Assembly: GCA_949316235.1 (NCBI GenBank) | Contig: OX438751.1 | Span: 20,708,801 to 20,772,800, forward strand | Length of the DNA: 64,000 bases | Reading direction: 5' to 3' | DNA from: Oegoconia quadripuncta | Lineage: Eukaryota; Arthropoda; Insecta; Lepidoptera; Autostichidae | In this document: one piece after another, positions 9,595 through 20,145 of the stretch | Layout of the letters: each line of letters begins with the position of its first letter | Position numbering within the stretch: position 1 is the stretch's first letter | Translations under genes and position numbers: made by a program | Notes under the pieces: generated by a model | What the model was told of the DNA's origin: nothing | Databases searched by the model: none | Seen by the model: only the letters and a program-made list of their open reading frames with translations

Positions 9595-10449
9595 AAAATT
9601 AAATTAAATTTAAAAATAGTTTATTTATTTCTCACCACAAATGATGCTTTACAAAGTGAATTTAGGTCTAGGTAATAGAACACATTTGTGGGAAGACTGG
9701 TGCCTGAAGAGGAGGAATCAGAATTACAGGTCACCAGGCCTCCCATCCATAGACATAGTGTATTAGAACAAGATGGCAGTTACATATCGTGATTGAGGAG
9801 GAAAACACGGAAAGGAACAAACTGGAAAGAAAACACGAAACATAGGACTCGGGGATAAATCGTGCTATTTTACAACGGTTTTACAGTTTGAATGGAACGT
9901 TTTTGGTTTTGGTTTAGCTTTAGTTTAGCTAATGTAAAAAATAGTATCGCGCTTTTTTGTGACCGATTATATCGTCGACGTTACCAAAGTAAAACCAAAC
10001 CCAAAATGTTTAGGGCTAACTACGAGTATTATTAAGAAAAACTAGGTTAATTTCTGTTAGCTTTGGTATTATCGTTCAAATTGTGTGTATGTATGTCCAG
10101 TTTCTGTCATGTTATTTATAGTTGTTATTTCATGAATTAGCCTAGTACTTGTAATAATTCTTGGGTTTCGTCGTAGTTTAAATTTTTAAGCCATTCAGTA
10201 ACTACTTTTTTACAGCGAATACGATTTAGCGGGTAAAGTGTTAGTTTTTTTAATATTTATAAAAAAAGTAAAATAATATTATTACAAAAAATAACGTGAT
10301 GATTCCGAAATTTTGATTCGGCCCGCTGTCATTTACTGTGGTAATTATTTTGGTAACCACTTGTGAAACTAATTTAAAGCAATGGCTTGGTAATAGAGCT
10401 GAATATAAATATAGTTTTTACAACTTAATACAAAATTATGTGCACAAAA
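9595..10449. other. Mostly unclassified; possible LINE remnant at its left end
   Basis: 9605-9760 (TTTATTTCTCACCACAAATG, GGGAAGACTGGTGCCTGA) looks like a reversed LINE 3' end, but I have no second copy here to confirm it. The remainder is AT-rich with no coding potential. Confidence 0.3.
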
Positions 10450-10850
10450 TACTTAGTGGTCGATCTTTATTACATGGTGTTCAGGTAAATTCAAAAATTT
10501 GGACATGGCAGAATACGACGTGCAATACGTGTGTGATGGCGTTGTGTACGTGCATGTGTCCAGTCTTCGTACGGACGTGTTAAATACTGAAGGTCCGGAC
10601 GAATTCAGTAATTTTTTTTTCTTATATACTGAAGGTTTTATATTATATACGGAGGTTATTATTGTTGTAAAATACATTATGTGGGCGATCCTCATGATAC
10701 AAGTCCGCCTAGTGTGGGGATCACACGCAATCAAGTTATACCATTATAACAATAGAAGCATAGCATCTAACCAAACATAGAATATTAAGTATTTGCGTGT
10801 TACGTTGTTGTTGTGAAATAAATATTTTTCATTTTCATTTTTTAAGTCAA
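10450..10850 (+). other. Unclassified segment ending in a polyadenylation-like signal
   Basis: Open for ~93 codons (10499-10780) but with no protein character I recognise. It ends TGAAATAAATATTTTTC with an (ATTTTC)n run, as LINE 3' ends do. A CAGTCTTCGTACGGACG hairpin-like stretch lies inside. It is most likely a LINE 3' region. No second copy was found in the window. Confidence 0.3.
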
Positions 10851-11530
10851 TTAATGGTACTATTAATTCTGTGTGCTACTTAATTAGTGTTTGAGTTCTT
10901 CTATTTTGGTTATGAATGTTTTATCTATTTATCTAAACAACGGGACGAGTTCTTAGCCATACTTGATAAAAATCAGTTAACGCTTAAGCCGTTTCTATAA
11001 TATTTAGCTTTTAACACAGTTGGTTTGGTTTATTTGGACGATATAATCGCCTGTTCTCCCGCGAGTTTTCAAAATTTTCAAGTTATGTCTATTTGAAAAG
11101 CTATTAATTTCACTGTAATTATTACACAATATATTGACTTAAATTTCCATATGGTAATTTAAAGTATTTTAATATCTTTATTAATTACGGAATCTATTAC
11201 AGGCATAGAAGATATAATAATTTAAAGGTGATGGTTTTCTCATTAAAGAGAAAATAAAATAGTCACCTGCCGACACTCAACGATTACATCCTGTATAACA
11301 CCGGTAAAACTGATCAGTAGGTTGACTGTCCATCCGATGAGAAGTAATCAATCACTGTCACTTGGGTTGTAAATTTTTGTTTCAAAAACATGCCACTTCG
11401 ATGGATACTGTCGAATCAGTTCTAACCCTCGGGATAAGATGTGTGATCATCTCTAATTCATTCTGGAAGAATAAGGAAAGAACTCTGGACACTTCCGGCA
11501 TCCTTTAAATATTGGGATCACATCAACAGC
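10851..11530. other. No recognised feature
   Basis: AT-rich, with GCCGTTTCTATAATATTTAGCTTTTAAC at 10988-11015, a phrase also met at 15720 and 17495. Nothing that supports a gene. Confidence 0.4.
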
Positions 11531-11537
11531 CATTCGT

Positions 11538-11632
11538 TCCCACTGTTGGGGCTCGTCTTGTGAGAGGGTAATGACTCATACTCATAATTCACATGCTGGT
11601 TCAGTGCGATGGGTCTACCTTACTTAATTTAC
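11538..11632 (+). repeat. SINE/LINE fragment related to family D
   Basis: CCCACTGTTGGGGCTCGTC, GAGAGGGTAATGACTCATACTC and CTGGTTCAGTGCGATGGGT follow the order of the middle of a common lepidopteran repeat related to family D (CCCACTGC..., ...GCTGGCTCAATGCGGGT at 3557-3577). It is decayed and headless. Confidence 0.4.
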
Positions 11633-11657
11633 TTACTTACCTGAATCTAATATTTCA

Positions 11658-11925
11658 CGACCTGTTTGGCGTAGTGGTTAGAAACTCTGCTGCTATACCA
11701 AAAAACAGTCGCGGGTTCGAATCCCGCTAGGGGCATGTGTTTGTATGATGAATACAGACATGTGTTCCCTAGTTATCCATGGATGTTTTTCATTTATATG
11801 TGTATTTATTTACAAAAAAAAAATTGTGTAGTTTATTTTTCAACCATCTGGTATCTATAATACAAGCCTAGTTGCTTAGTGTGGAACTAGATGGCGCTGT
11901 GTGTATGTGCAAAGATATTTATTTA
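11658..11925 (+). repeat. SINE family B, full-length
   Basis: Head CGACCTGTTTGGCGTAGTGG (A-box-like), perfect B box GGGTTCGAATCCC, then TGTATGATGAATACAGACATG, CATCTGGTATC, GTGTGGAACTAGATGGCGCT and an AT-rich 3' end. The body is alignable with family C, so B and C look like two subfamilies with different heads. Other copies are at 17968 (+) and 45025 (-). Confidence 0.85.
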
Positions 11926-12093
11926 TTATAAATGCGAAAGTTTGGATGTTTGTTTGTTTGTTGCTCAATCACGGCGAAACGGATGAAAGGATTTGGATGA
12001 AATTTGGTATATAGGTAGAGGGTTTCAACGGGATAAACATATTTCCGAGAAAAAGTTCTACCATGCAGGGGAAGCCGCGGGCGGAAAGCTAGA
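11926..12093 (+). mobile_element. Non-autonomous Helitron-like end (Lep1 type)
   Basis: AAATGCGAAAGTTTGGATG, AACGGATGAAAGGATTTGG, GATGAAATTTGGTATATAGG and GAAGCCGCGGGCGGAAAGC followed by CTAG match what I recall of lepidopteran Helitron-like elements, which end in CTAG/CTRR without a target duplication. The 5' TC terminus is not seen, and no Rep/helicase coding is present. Confidence 0.6.
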
Positions 12094-12191
12094 TTATAAT
12101 AAAACAAAAACCGAGTTGTGGTAAACATTTGACAACTAAATTCCTTTTAAAAACAAATACATAATACTGACTAGAGCTTATTGGGGGATTT

Positions 12192-12218
12192 ATGTCAGAC
12201 TAGTGGCCACCTGGCAGT
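12192..12218 (-). repeat. Fragment of 5S-SINE (family E) body
   Basis: TGTCAGACTAGTGGCCACC is the exact reverse complement of a phrase at 45475-45493 in the intact copy. Only ~27 bp remain, abutting the BEL/Pao remnant. Confidence 0.45.
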
Positions 12219-12442
12219 CACCAGTTTCTGCCCCTTGGCCATAATCCTCTTGGAAGGTTGCCGTCTGCTATAAAAACGGGGTCCCCGACCGTCAACAAAG
12301 GGACAGTGCCTCTAACTCTAGTCGGGGAGAGGGTTGGTAAGTATTCCTTCATCCATCGTTGCCAGAAATGATCAGCCATGCGCAAACCTGCTCTGCTGCA
12401 TAGGTAGCTATCATCTAAGGTTATACCTTCAATTAAAAACAA
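12218..12442 (-). pseudogene. BEL/Pao integrase C-terminal domain remnant
   Basis: A 74-codon open piece reading toward lower coordinates contains LDDSYLCSRAGLRMADHFW, WMKEYLPTL, VGDPVFIADGNLPRGLWPRGR. This order (DHFWxRWxKEYLPTL, then VGDxVxxADxNLPRxxWPxGR) is characteristic of the C-terminal domain (DUF5641-like) of BEL/Pao integrases. Both edges stop at unrelated sequence and the integrase core is missing, so it is a fragment. A separate, more complete remnant lies at 4615-5600. The two are not demonstrably from one insertion. Confidence 0.85.
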
Positions 12443-12649
12443 CAGGGACCGACTGTATTCTGGAATATGTCAATTATGTACAATATGTGAATATACAATA
12501 TTACCTTTTATAATGTAGTTGCCCTAGAGACTAAAGGAAAACAACAGTGACACTCTTGATAAAAATTATAGTTGGCAGTACGTACCAAGATATCTTTCTT
12601 TTAATAAGTCTTCCCTAACTCCAGAAATATTAGCCTTATTATTGTATTT

Positions 12650-12885
12650 GTTTTTTTTTTAATGATTCTATGAGCGCCTAACCTCGTACAAAGGTGCCAG
12701 CTGAAAGTCAGCGCCATGACACAGATTTAATATAGTACTATATGGTTCATGCCACAGCATTATGCTGAGCTGGAACCTATATCAGCTTGCATTATTATGT
12801 TTTAGTATTATTATCTCAAAATTTTCATGTTTATGCCCATTGTAAACTGAATAAATGTTTTCTTTCTTTCGTTTAAATTCCATTA
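12650..12885 (+). repeat. LINE 3' UTR with short (TTTC) tail
   Basis: GGTGCCAGCTGAAAGTCAGCG can fold on itself (CAGCTGAAAGTCAGCG). It is followed by CATTATGCTGAGCTGGAACC, ATATCAGCTTGCATTATTATG and GAATAAATGTTTTCTTTCTTTCG. The last is a polyadenylation signal followed by the tail. The order matches a LINE 3' UTR common in Lepidoptera. Confidence 0.55.
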
Positions 12886-13017
12886 AAGAGTTCTTGGATC
12901 ACAAGGATAATTGAATGCATTTCTTGATATCAAAATTGGATATTGTTAAATATTTACATGTCATTATAATGACTGAATTAGGAGGATCTTATTGTAATAA
13001 CACCTAATGTAACCCTA

Positions 13018-13052
13018 TTCAAGAGTAAATAAATCATATTCTATTCTATTCT
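13018..13052 (+). repeat. LINE 3' tail (ATTCT)n
   Basis: AATAAATCATATTCTATTCTATTCT: a polyadenylation-like AATAAA followed by pentanucleotide units, on the opposite strand to the similar tail at 6262. Confidence 0.5.
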
Positions 13053-13055
13053 GAA

Positions 13056-13867
13056 GTGTTCTCCCAAGCACGATAACTCATCAAACGACTAACCGCATCA
13101 GACGTTGTTTAACTTCGCTAATCGAAAACTTAGTTCCGAGTGCTTAAATCGGGAGTACCCAGTAAACTTCATTATGCATTATGTACAATAAAAATACAAC
13201 TTTGATTTTTAAGGAACTGTATATCCAACGTTTAATAATATATAAAATTATTTATATTAATTATATTATATTTATATTAATTAATCATTTAAATTATTTA
13301 TTTTTATATATATAATTTTGTACACCGGCCGTCTTGCTGGGTACGAAAAAACTGTATATAGTCTGAATAGTAGTGTTGCCAAGATTTTTCTACATTTCTA
13401 ATTGCCAGCAATAGACAAACATTTTATACCGACTGATGAAAATATTAAACTATTCAACAATATTGTATTGAACACATTATGCAAATGCAATTTTACTCCG
13501 TCCCTTGACCCTCTTCCCCTCTGGAACTTATGCACGAAGACCCAAGCGAAGTAAACGCACTAAAACGGAGACAATTAAGTTATGTAATTTATTTGAATAC
13601 GTTTACAATGAAACCACAATGTCGTTGAAATGGCCGCGTTCGCTGATTTGAAAGGGGCCTTATATAATTACGCTAATAAGCCAATTAAAGTATGGCCATT
13701 AGTGCATCCAGCCAGCGGATACTGGAAATATAGTTCCATAACTTGGATTTACAGCCGCTGCTAGTGCTGTTTGACGGTTAGTGTACCAACGAACACAAAA
13801 TTTAATTATAAGTAACAGTACTTAAGTATATATAAATATTCTTGCGCCTCGAGTTACTCTCAGAGTT
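13056..13867. other. No recognised feature; one very AT-rich tract
   Basis: 13230-13320 is almost only A and T (TTTATATTAATTA units), probably a decayed microsatellite. The rest is unique, without coding character. Confidence 0.45.
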
Positions 13868-14108
13868 ATTATTAATAATAAATAAATATTTGGGGCACTT
13901 ACACCAATCATCTAGTACCAAACTAAGCAAAGCTTGTACTATGGATATTAGATAACGGATAAACATATATAATATATTTATATAAACATCCACGACTCGG
14001 GAATAAATGTTCGTATTCATCATACAAACATTTACCCCTCGCGGGATTCGAACCCGCAACAGTTGGTTTCGCTGGCAGGGTCACTATCTACTACATAAAT
14101 AGGTCGTC
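13868..14108 (-). repeat. SINE family C, near full-length
   Basis: B box GGGTTCGAATCCC on the - strand, GGTAAATGTTTGTATGATG and the CCATAGTACAAGCTTTGCTTA block. The A-box half of the head is more changed (ATTTATGTAGTAGATAGTGA) than in the copy at 8658. Confidence 0.8.
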
Positions 14109-14129
14109 GAAAGGAAGGGTTGCTGTTTG

Positions 14130-14285
14130 AAGTTAGGTAATGTTGACCGGCGCGGGACTAAACTGTCGATGCGCGAGGGCACAGAACGGTGGTCGAGCTA
14201 CACGCGCCGACAGATGCGCACGCAGATGTTTGCCGGTGAGCAAGGATGAGCTGTTGAAGACCGTAGCTGGTCTGACATGCCCTTT
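14130..14285. other. Isolated GC-rich patch of unknown origin
   Basis: CGGCGCGGGACTAAACTGTC, CGATGCGCGAGGGCACAG, GCGCCGACAGATGCGCACG: far more CpG than its surroundings, between a SINE and a common CGACTTCATAAACGGAGGAGG repeat motif. It is open for ~80 codons on the + strand (14140-14388), but the frame runs into the repeat and I see no domain. It could be an unrecognised repeat head. Confidence 0.35.
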
Positions 14286-15260
14286 TTTAAACGACTTCAT
14301 AAACGGAGGAGGTTCTATGTTCGACTGTATTTTTTTGTTGTTTCTCCACCGATTTCTGTCAATCCTTTTTTTATTCGAAAGAGTATAACTCCTTATGTGG
14401 TTCCATTGTCACCAAGTCAAGACCTGATGATGGAATCCATGGGAAATGGAGGGCAAATTTTATAGGCAAGTATAATGTTTTTTCTTTTTTTTCCAAAGTT
14501 ATAACTGTAGCAAATAATATAAGAGTTGTTCTAGTTATAATTAACTCAATATGAAAAAACAAGCCTTATTTTTGGTAAATTTGTCTTACAGTACAAAACT
14601 TACACCTTTGAGAATCAATCTGTACCCCTTTAATACGCTGTGATTTTGTAATTAGACATTTTAGAAATTTATGAAATTGTTTAAAAGATCATAAGCAGCA
14701 AATTTTACTATTGGATCAATCTTGAAATCCCAAAAATGTGGCGTCAGTTGATTTGAGCAAACTTTTTGGGGAATTCATAGTCCAATAGTTGAAAGTTGTA
14801 CCTTCTAATCAAAAAGAGGGGGATTTCAATTTGTGCGCTTGTGTTCTATTTTGCGTATTAAAACGAGATTTGGCAGTCCAGGATGCAGTGTGACAATTTA
14901 TGCATATTGATTTTCGATAAAATGCAGCGCTAGTGCATATAACACAACTGTTTTGTAAATGAATGACGCAGACAAAGACTCCCTATGCCAGGGTATTTCT
15001 TTTCTTTCGGATCCTTTTTCGTCAACACCCTGAAAAATAATTTAATTGAATTTCTGTTACAATATTCGGTTATGGGTCAATAATAATCTGCACAAAAAAA
15101 ATCCAAATTCAAATCTGTAATTTATTCCGATTAACGAGATGTGACAACGCAGACGGACAGATAGCAGAGTAACAGCCGTTTTGCTCTCTGAGTACAACTT
15201 CAAAACTTACCTAAGATTTATAATTATCAAAATTTAGAAAATCCCCGAGTAAACAAATGA
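14286..15260. other. Repeat motif at the left edge, then nothing recognised
   Basis: AACGACTTCATAAACGGAGGAGGTTCT (14289-14315) is a decayed form of a phrase abundant in Lepidoptera, also at 49632-49660 (CGACTTCAAAAAAGGAGG). The remaining ~900 bp show no gene or recurring repeat. Confidence 0.4.
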
Positions 15261-15269
15261 TTATGTCGT

Positions 15270-15335
15270 AAAGATAAATAAAGATTGTGGTCAAACGAGT
15301 ATACAGTTAACCATAAAAAAAAAATTAAATGTATT
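15270..15335 (+). repeat. 3' end of an unnamed SINE (GATTGTGGTCAAACG type)
   Basis: AGATTGTGGTCAAACGAGTATACAGTTAACCATAAAAAA. Closely similar A-tailed ends occur at 16535-16582, 23215-23262 and 25088-25130. They resemble the 3' end of family A (GATTGAGGTCAAGTACGAACC) and may be a diverged sister family. Confidence 0.5.
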
Positions 15336-15699
15336 ATATAAGTGCGTTATGGTGGCTACATGTTTAACCATATGCACATAGATCGTACGACGTTTTTGGC
15401 TCCGCGCTGCGGACAAATCGAAATTTGAAAAAAAAATAAAGAAAAAACAATTTGAAGGATTTTTATTACTGATCTGCCTAACACGTGGAGATCAGCGATA
15501 TTTTATTCACCGGGCTGATGGGTGTTATCACTTAGCTGTATGAGACTTATGTTCTTTGCCATAGCAAATAGTAACGGTTATAGAATATAACTTCAGTATT
15601 TGCGTTTAAACCTCGCGTGTTTTATGAGCTGCTTGATATATCTAAAACCTGTGAAATTAGACCCACTTTGCGAGCAAGCCTATGTTGAAAAAAAAATAT

Positions 15700-16130
15700 C
15701 ATCCAAATACTGTTCAAAGCTAAATATCCTCGAAACGGCTTAACCGATTTTCTTTAAAATTGGTTAATGTCTGTCCCCTCGTTTAATCTCATATTAAAAA
15801 CGAAACCACACTCAAATCGGACCACGCCTTACTGAGTTCGATACGTCCGGACAAACACTGGACACACACACAACACCGTCAAACACATAACACCCGTCGT
15901 TCTCCGTCGGGGGTTAAAAAAGGTGTTACGTATCAGGCCGACTGATGGTACGTCCACAGACTGGTGTAATGCGCAGCTGGATCCCTCGTAAAGGACGGTC
16001 GGCGACCCTTGCCTTTACACCCTACAATGCGCATCCCTTAACGCAAGGTGTTTTAAGTTTTTTATTTACCGCTGGCCGTTACGCAAATGTGCAAAACAAA
16101 ACGGAATGTTGCATTACCTATACGTACTGG
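15700..16130 (+). repeat. Dispersed repeat (CGTCGGGGGTTAAAA type) plus unique flank
   Basis: 15715-15760 (CGAAACGGCTTAACCGATTT) and 15785-15920 (CACTCAAATCGGACCACGCC ... CCGTCGGGGGTTAAAAAAGG) match 8930-9090 and, reversed, 17355-17525. 15940-16090 (ACGTCCACAGACTGGTGTAA) is unmatched. Confidence 0.4.
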
Positions 16131-16369
16131 TAAATTATATTTAATTTCAGTATTTGTTTGTAAGTATAATAATCATGGCAATAATCATGTGCGGGTCGGC
16201 AGTTATCTTTGATCCGAAATATGTATATGAATTCGTAGTGGTCTTAGATATAGTATGATAGGTTACACTATGAAATATAATAATAAATATTATATGAATA
16301 CCCTCCTACGATTTTAAATAATTATTACTTTACGCGAAACAATTATGAAATAAGATCCAAAAAACTCGA

Positions 16370-16585
16370 CAACATATTTTGTGTTTTGCGGGCAACATGT
16401 TTGATTTTTTTACGATAAAATCTATCCCATGACACCACTCATTTCAAAATCGGTGAAGCAGTTTAGGCTTGAAGATGTAACATAGAAATCTACACGCATA
16501 CATACCATCTTCGACCACATTGTCACTTTCTATCAGGTGAGATTGTAGTCAAACGCGAAACCAGTCAATAATAAAAAAAAATACA
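16370..16585 (+). repeat. Decayed dispersed repeat and SINE-type A-tailed end
   Basis: TTCAAAATCGGTGAAGCAGTTTAGGC resembles 46185-46215 (TTCAAAATCGGTTGAGCCC). It is followed by CATCTTCGACCACATTG, ATCAGGTGAGATTGTAGTCAA and an A run at 16571-16579, the sister 3' end described at 15270. Confidence 0.4.
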
Positions 16586-17345
16586 TACACCTGTAAAATA
16601 TTATCCTCCTTCCTGGGACAGTCGGATAAAAAACTTAAATGAATTAGAGTGTTATCGTATCGTAGTAGTGTTATGTCTTTACTCGAAGTCGAAGTTTGTC
16701 AAAATTCAGTTTTAAAGTCGAGGTGGTATAGGACATCTCTTTATTCCATTCTCACCTTTAAACCATCGACTTATAGGCTTAAAATATTCTTAAACATGAC
16801 ACAGAATATCTACATACGAGACCATTCTCATTTCCTATCGTGTTGAAGCGCTAACAGAATAGTCAACAACTCTCCAGCCCGCAGTCTTAGTTCTTGTTTT
16901 AAAATAAAAGTTTACCCAATAGTATCTTTGTCAAGACTTTTAGATTTATCTACAAATAATTCCTGAGTTACTGGGCGTTGTTGTCACGAGGTGATATAGA
17001 TTTCCCACTGTTTATGACATTTTTATTGTTTGTCGTATTCCCACGAACGGGACGGATGGAGCTCGGATCGCAATAGGCACTCTGGTTTGAGTAAGTACAC
17101 AGTAAGCACTGTATTGAGCCCCACACACTAGCGGCCAGTATGCGAAGTGCGAGTTTTGCCTCGTTTTCAACTTTACCATCGCGTTCGCGTTTACGCAAAA
17201 AGTATCTATGAAAAAAAATGTTTTGCAAACTATCCTCTAGAGGCGGCTGCACATTTCTTGATATAAATTGTCACGTAAACGTGTAAAAAGTTATATCGAA
17301 ATAAAACTCACACTCCGTCCTCAGGACGCAGCGTTCGTTTACTTC
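16586..17345. other. No recognised feature
   Basis: Unique-looking DNA with moderately GC-rich 17030-17180 (GGGACGGATGGAGCTCGG). No exon or repeat can be supported. Confidence 0.4.
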
Positions 17346-17349
17346 AGCT

Positions 17350-17525
17350 GATCTTTGAGTAACTCCCTTTTTAACCTCCGACGAAAAACGGCGGGTGTCT
17401 AGTGTTTGTTCGGACATATCTCAATTATACGTGATTCAATTTGAGTGCTGTTTTATTTATAACTAATAAGTGATTTGATGAAAATCGGTTAAGCTGTTTC
17501 GAAGATGTTTAGCTTTTAACATTAA
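17350..17525 (-). repeat. Dispersed repeat, reverse copy of the GGTTAAAA type
   Basis: TAACCTCCGACGAAAAACGG, GTTCGGACATATCTCAATTA and GATTCAATTTGAGTGC are the reverse complement of phrases at 15790-15920 and 8940-9060. The same block then continues into AAAATCGGTTAAGCTGTTTCGAAGATGTTTAGC. Confidence 0.45.
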
Positions 17526-17966
17526 CTTTTGGTCTGATCTACCGCAGTGATATATAGTACATAATTCTATTTTATATGAAATTATTTGTTCAGTATTTCT
17601 TCTAATAAGCGCAAAGAAAACAAAATCTATACTGGAAGACATATCTATTTACCGTGTAGTGACCTCACATTAGCATTTGGCTTAAAATTAATGACGTTTT
17701 CATTTTACAATGCACTTATCACAATTTGTTATGATAAAATATGCTAACGTTATTTTTATGCTGATAATATAATAGGTATGTTATGTCTTCGTGCATTCAG
17801 ATCAATTAAAAATGTGATATTAATTTGTATTCTTTGAATGTCCTGATACAGCTGTACCTAAAAGTACGTAATCGAAGCTTTGGATTCAAGCAAATATACC
17901 TAGTTGCAATTATATAACATCATACACAATATTAACAATACAATACAAATATCCTTTATAGTAGTT
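17526..17966. other. No recognised feature
   Basis: AT-rich unique sequence ending in a short ACAATACAATACAAATATCC motif (17936-17955), a LINE-tail-like string just before the SINE. Confidence 0.4.
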
Positions 17967-17967
17967 A

Positions 17968-18238
17968 GACGACCTGTTTGGTGTAGTGGTTAGAAACTCT
18001 GACCGCTACACCAAAAGGTCGCGGGTTCGAATCCCGCTAAGGGCATTTATTTGTATGATGAATACCGACAGTTATGTATGTTTTCATTTATAATAAGTTT
18101 TTATTTCTAAAAAAAATGTGAGTATGCAGTATATCAACCTTCTGGTATCCACAACACAAACTCATAGTTGCTTAATGTGGAACTAGATGGCGCTGTGTGT
18201 ATGTCCAAGCATATTTATTTATTTATAAACATGGAACT
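17968..18238 (+). repeat. SINE family B, full-length
   Basis: ACGACCTGTTTGGTGTAGTGG head, perfect B box GGGTTCGAATCCC, GTATGATGAATACCGACAG, CCTTCTGGTATCC and GGAACTAGATGGCGCTGTG. It is shorter than the 11658 copy by a deletion after the GACAG word. Confidence 0.85.
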
Positions 18239-18254
18239 TGGAAATATGGTATGT

Positions 18255-18315
18255 ACCATGGCGGCCTTATCACTGGAAGTGATTTCTTCCATGTAACCAC
18301 TGAGTAAAAGGAGTA
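18255..18315 (-). repeat. CR1-like LINE 3' hairpin block
   Basis: GGCGGCCTTATCACTGGAAGTGATTTCTTCC is the reverse of the GGAAGAGATCGCT/AGTGATAAGGCCGCC hairpin block. There is no attached coding region. Confidence 0.5.
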
Positions 18316-18935
18316 GATAATGCCACTGTAGTTTAAGAGTTATACAATATTTCAAGCGAGCATTCTGGCGTTACGTGCAGCTGCAATCCTCATTTCTCTT
18401 ACGCAGAGATTGCTTTACCTATGGTTATAATTTATATTACAAAAACCCGTGTATAAATAGTGCCACCGAAAGATCGTATAAATAATACTACAAATACAAC
18501 GAAGTTATTTAAATGTCTTTGTGAAAAGGAGCAGCAGCGGAAGGATTTTTTTAAATCAGTTCAGCCGACTCAGTTTTCACGCCATTCTATCGCGCCTGAG
18601 AGTCGCATGTTTGTGGGGGATTGAGCCCTCACAAGTGGATGTGAATTGTATCTATTTGGAAAGCAGTCAATCCGAGATAAACGGTATTTTCAATATTTTT
18701 CCGTTACCACATATTATATGAATGGTGGGTGACACACACGGCCGGCATCTATGAATCATTTTTGCGAACGAAGGTAAATAACGTAATAGGTATTTATGCG
18801 ATCTATCTACAGATAACGTTATCCGCGTGTGAGTTGCAACAAATATTAATAACAGAATATTCTAAGGGTTCCTGTTATGTACGCCTGGATATATGACGAG
18901 AAGCTGTCGCAGCACAACCGTATTCTAGTCCCTTT
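18316..18935. other. No recognised feature
   Basis: Unique sequence. A 66-codon open frame at 18521-18721 has no domain character. No repeat match in the window. Confidence 0.4.
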
Positions 18936-18937
18936 CA

Positions 18938-19104
18938 ACTTCCTATAAACTTAAAGGCCGTAATTTTTTGCACATGGATAGAGTACCTATAGTTTAGTGT
19001 GTATAGTGATAGAATAAAAATGTTTTCTAGCAAATCAGTTGCTTTAGATATATAATATAATACAATACAATACAATGCAATGCAATGCAATACAATACAA
19101 TACA
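18938..19104 (-). repeat. LINE-tailed repeat, copy 1
   Basis: GGCCGTAATTTTTTGCACATGGATAGAGTACC and TGATAGAATAAAAATG match 40602-40690 in the opposite direction. A pentanucleotide run of ACAAT/GCAAT units (19058-19103) ends the block, as in a LINE 3' tail read in reverse. Confidence 0.5.
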
Positions 19105-19111
19105 TCGACCT

Positions 19112-19183
19112 ATCTTCACTTAACATCAGGTGTGATTGAGGTCAAGTACCAACCCGTTATGCATAAAAAAAAAAAAAAAAAAA
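19112..19183 (+). repeat. SINE family A, 3' fragment
   Basis: TCTTCACTTAACATCAGGTG ... CAACCCGTTATGC and an 18-A tail. It is immediately followed by a truncated family C element in reverse, so the two meet tail to tail. Confidence 0.7.
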
Positions 19184-19371
19184 ACTAAGCAAAGCTTGTG
19201 CTATAGATACTAGATAACGGATAAACATACATAAATATTTATATAAACATCCAAGACTCGGGAATAAATGTTCGTATTCAGCACACAAACAGTTACCCCT
19301 CGCGGGATTTGAACCCGCAACCGTTGGTTTCGCTGATAGGGTCACTATCCATTACACCAATCGGTCGTCAT
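19184..19371 (-). repeat. SINE family C, 3'-truncated
   Basis: The head (GACGACCGATTGGTGTAATGG on the - strand) and B box (GGTTCAAATCCC, one change) are present. The body stops at the CAAGCTTTGCTTAGTTT block where the family A poly(A) begins, suggesting that one inserted into the other. Confidence 0.75.
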
Positions 19372-19406
19372 ATACGGGGTGAATTTGACTACTACTGATT
19401 ACAATA

Positions 19407-19938
19407 GTATATTTCAATACAAGTGCGGAAGGCCTGTCATTGCAAAGAGTTCCGACAAATGTCACCCGAGCCGAAGCGCAGCCGAAGGTGAGGGTTGACA
19501 GTCGGAACGAGTTGCAATTGACGGTTCCGCACGTGTACTGAACGACTATTTTTAATACAGTTGCGAAAAAATTAAGCAATTTAATAAAATAATAAAATTT
19601 TTGGAAAATGGCGCCAACCGTAAAAGAATACAAGCAGAGACTATGGCAGTATACGTCATACAGCCAACTTTTTTATATTTATAAATTTAATTTGGCCGAT
19701 ACTAATATTAATTTAATGTTTAAATTTCAATTAAAATTACTTTTAAATCTGATATTGAAACAAATTAGTAGCTTTTTTAGAAATATTTGCATAAATCATA
19801 AAAACTTCATGGTTGGTTTTTTCTTTTTAATAGACATTATTTTGACAGTTTGCAAAGAAAAAGCACTAGTTCGGGAAATCCCACTTCCCGCACGCTATAC
19901 GTCCCTGCAATATGCCACTTTTTGAGCAACTGTATTAA
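19407..19938. mobile_element. Unnamed insertion inside MITE-1
   Basis: Carries a hairpin at 19415-19543 (arms CAAGTGCGGAAGGCC and its imperfect reverse GGTTCCGCACGTGTACTG, centred on CCGAAGCGCAGCCGAAGG) and the inverted pair TTAATACAGTTGC (19555-19567) / GCAACTGTATTAA (19926-19938). A + frame at 19608-19925 is AT-biased and shows no transposase features. I believe similar DNA occurs in other moths, but the superfamily is unclear. Confidence 0.5.
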
Positions 19939-20078
19939 AAACAACTTTCCCCAAGGAACCGTTGCCGAATTCGATCAATAAATTTTCGATTACCCATACA
20001 AAGTAACTATTCTGAAAGCACCTTTAGTATGGAAGCCCAACAATATTCGGTTGAATTCGGCTATGGTTCCTAGTGGAA

Positions 20079-20145
20079 AGTGAAATGAAATGAAATGAAA
20101 TGAAATGAAATGAAATATTTATTCACTAGAATATGGTCAAACAAG
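20079..20145 (-). repeat. (TGAAA)n-tailed retroposon end
   Basis: About eight TGAAA units (20079-20119) followed by TATTTATTCACTAGAATATGGTC, inserted within the loop of MITE-1. Read on the - strand it is a short 3' end followed by a (TTTCA)n tail. AAGTG occurs at both edges as a possible small target duplication. Confidence 0.55.

Noticed and set aside
10499..10780. 93-codon frame as a host exon
   Set aside because: No domain, AT-biased C-terminal half, and it leads into an AATAAA plus tail typical of a LINE 3' end.
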